Of a stretch of 7,934 nt of DNA, positions 6,867-7,934 are shown in pieces. The notes beneath the pieces were generated by a model, which worked only from the letters and a program-made list of their open reading frames with translations, was not told the origin of the DNA and ran no database searches. The stretch comes from Clostridiales bacterium (GTDB lineage Bacteria > Bacillota > Clostridia > UBA1381). The position numbers and the translations under genes were made by a program. Position 1 is the first letter of the stretch, and each line of letters starts with the position of its first letter. Location: the NCBI GenBank assembly GCA_003453455.1, contig DMLG01000138.1, positions 1-7,934 of the forward strand. The letters are read 5' to 3'.

Positions 6867-6873
6867 CAGAGCT

Positions 6874-7934
6874 ATGAAAAAAATTATGGTTGTTTTCGGA
6901 ACAAGACCGGAAGCAATAAAAATGTGCCCCTTGGTAAATGAACTAAAAAGCCGCAAAAATATTGAAACTGTTGTATTGGTAACAGGTCAGCATAGACAAA
7001 TGCTTGATGTAGTGCTAAATGCTTTCGGAGTTGAGCCGAAGTATGACCTTTCAATAATGAAACAGCAGCAGACGCTTTTTGATATTACAACAAGAATACT
7101 TGAAGGTATAAGAGAAATTTTAGAAAAGGAACGCCCTGACACTGTTTTGGTGCACGGCGATACAACTACATCATTTGTAACGGCGCTTGCGTGCTTTTAT
7201 ATGCAAATTCCCGTAGGACATGTTGAGGCAGGGCTCAGGACATACAATATCTATTCGCCGTATCCTGAGGAATTTAACCGTCAGGCGGTGGGAATTGTGG
7301 CAAAATACAATTTTGCGCCAACAGAGCTTTCTAAGTCAAACCTGTTAAAAGAAGGAAAAAATCCTGACTCAATTTTTGTTACAGGCAATACGGCAATAGA
7401 CGCACTAAAAACAACAATCAGAGCAGATTATTCGCATGAGGAGCTTGATTGGGCAGAAGGCTCGCGCCTTATTATGATTACGGCGCACAGGCGTGAAAAT
7501 TTGGGAGAGCCTATGCGTCATATGTTCCGTGCAATAAGGCGGATTATTGAAGAGTATCCTGATATAAAGGCAATTTATCCCATACATTTAAATCCTGTTG
7601 TAAGGAAGGCGGCGGACGAGGTTTTGTCAGGCTGCGACCGCATACGTATAATAGAGCCTCTGGATGTTCTGGACTTTCATAATTTCCTAAACAGGAGTTA
7701 TCTTATTCTTACCGATAGCGGAGGCATTCAGGAGGAGGCACCGTCTCTTGGAAAGCCTGTGCTTGTTATGCGCGATACGACAGAGCGTCCTGAGGGAATA
7801 AAGGCAGGGACACTAAAACTTGTCGGCACAAACGAAGAAACCATATACAAAGAGTTTAAAAACCTGCTCGAAAATGAGGAAGAATATACGAAGATGAGCA
7901 AGGCGTCAAATCCGTACGGCGATGGTTTTGCAAG
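6874..7934 (+). CDS. wecB: UDP-N-acetylglucosamine 2-epimerase, non-hydrolysing (3' end cut by window)
   Basis: The frame is open from 6874 to the right edge: 353 full codons of an expected 370-385, so only some 20-30 C-terminal residues are missing. The enzyme interconverts UDP-GlcNAc and UDP-ManNAc in the cytoplasm, supplying ManNAc for wall teichoic acid linkage units, capsules or related glycans (mnaA in Bacillus). Family hallmarks are all present: FGTRPEAIK (8-16), VTGQHRQML (36-44), VHGDTTT (93-99), HVEAGLRT (116-123), PEEFNRQ (131-137), TAHRRENLG (203-211) and TDSGGIQEEAP (280-290). By alignment from memory with E. coli WecB, the expected catalytic residues are D96, E118, E132 and H205, with R11 and K16 at the nucleotide site; all are intact. 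The gene has its own promoter and a purA terminator before it, so no functional link to the purine operon is implied. Which polymer it serves cannot be told from this window. Confidence 0.93.
   Translation, partial: MKKIMVVFGTRPEAIKMCPLVNELKSRKNIETVVLVTGQHRQMLDVVLNAFGVEPKYDLSIMKQQQTLFDITTRILEGIREILEKERPDTVLVHGDTTTSFVTALACFYMQIPVGHVEAGLRTYNIYSPYPEEFNRQAVGIVAKYNFAPTELSKSNLLKEGKNPDSIFVTGNTAIDALKTTIRADYSHEELDWAEGSRLIMITAHRRENLGEPMRHMFRAIRRIIEEYPDIKAIYPIHLNPVVRKAADEVLSGCDRIRIIEPLDVLDFHNFLNRSYLILTDSGGIQEEAPSLGKPVLVMRDTTERPEGIKAGTLKLVGTNEETIYKEFKNLLENEEEYTKMSKASNPYGDGFA

Noticed and set aside
6850..6873. Upstream in-frame ATG at 6850 as the wecB start.
   Set aside because: It has no adequate ribosome binding site, and the protein family begins at the MKKIMVVFGTRPE segment encoded from 6874.

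Overview
The window is about 40% GC by eye (estimated, not counted). It is packed with + strand genes that have strong GGAGG-type ribosome binding sites and short or overlapping junctions. Gene order and protein flavour point to an anaerobic low-GC Firmicute of the class Clostridia (Lachnospiraceae/Oscillospiraceae-like, probably gut-associated). That placement rests on remembered family resemblance, not on a search.

Positions 3-302 hold the C-terminal end of a BMP/PnrA-type nucleoside-binding lipoprotein, followed by a stem-loop terminator or attenuator (320-361). Positions 436-4068 encode the rest of the same ABC importer: a double-ATPase protein (NupO-like) and two permeases (NupP- and NupQ-like). 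Their junctions overlap by 8 and 4 nt, which indicates translational coupling. An FAD-dependent dehydrogenase of the poorly characterised COG2509 type follows after 11 nt (4080-5477). A divergent adenylosuccinate synthetase, purA, follows after a further 16 nt (5494-6771). A perfect 12-bp hairpin with a T run (6775-6802) closes this transcription unit. A near-consensus sigma-A promoter with an extended -10 (6809-6837) then drives a separate gene, a UDP-N-acetylglucosamine 2-epimerase (wecB/mnaA), which runs off the right edge (6874-7934).

The likely theme of the first unit is purine supply. The importer brings in purine nucleosides, and PurA commits IMP to AMP. The flavoprotein between them has no assigned role; its place in the operon is the only functional clue. 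The wecB gene begins a different, cell-envelope topic.

No new mobile, defence or RNA system is visible. There is no tRNA, rRNA, CRISPR array, insertion sequence or clear riboswitch. The points most worth a second look are the cysteine-rich flavoprotein, the altered nucleotide-binding residues of PurA, and the intercistronic terminator whose arm can also pair with the nupO ribosome binding site.
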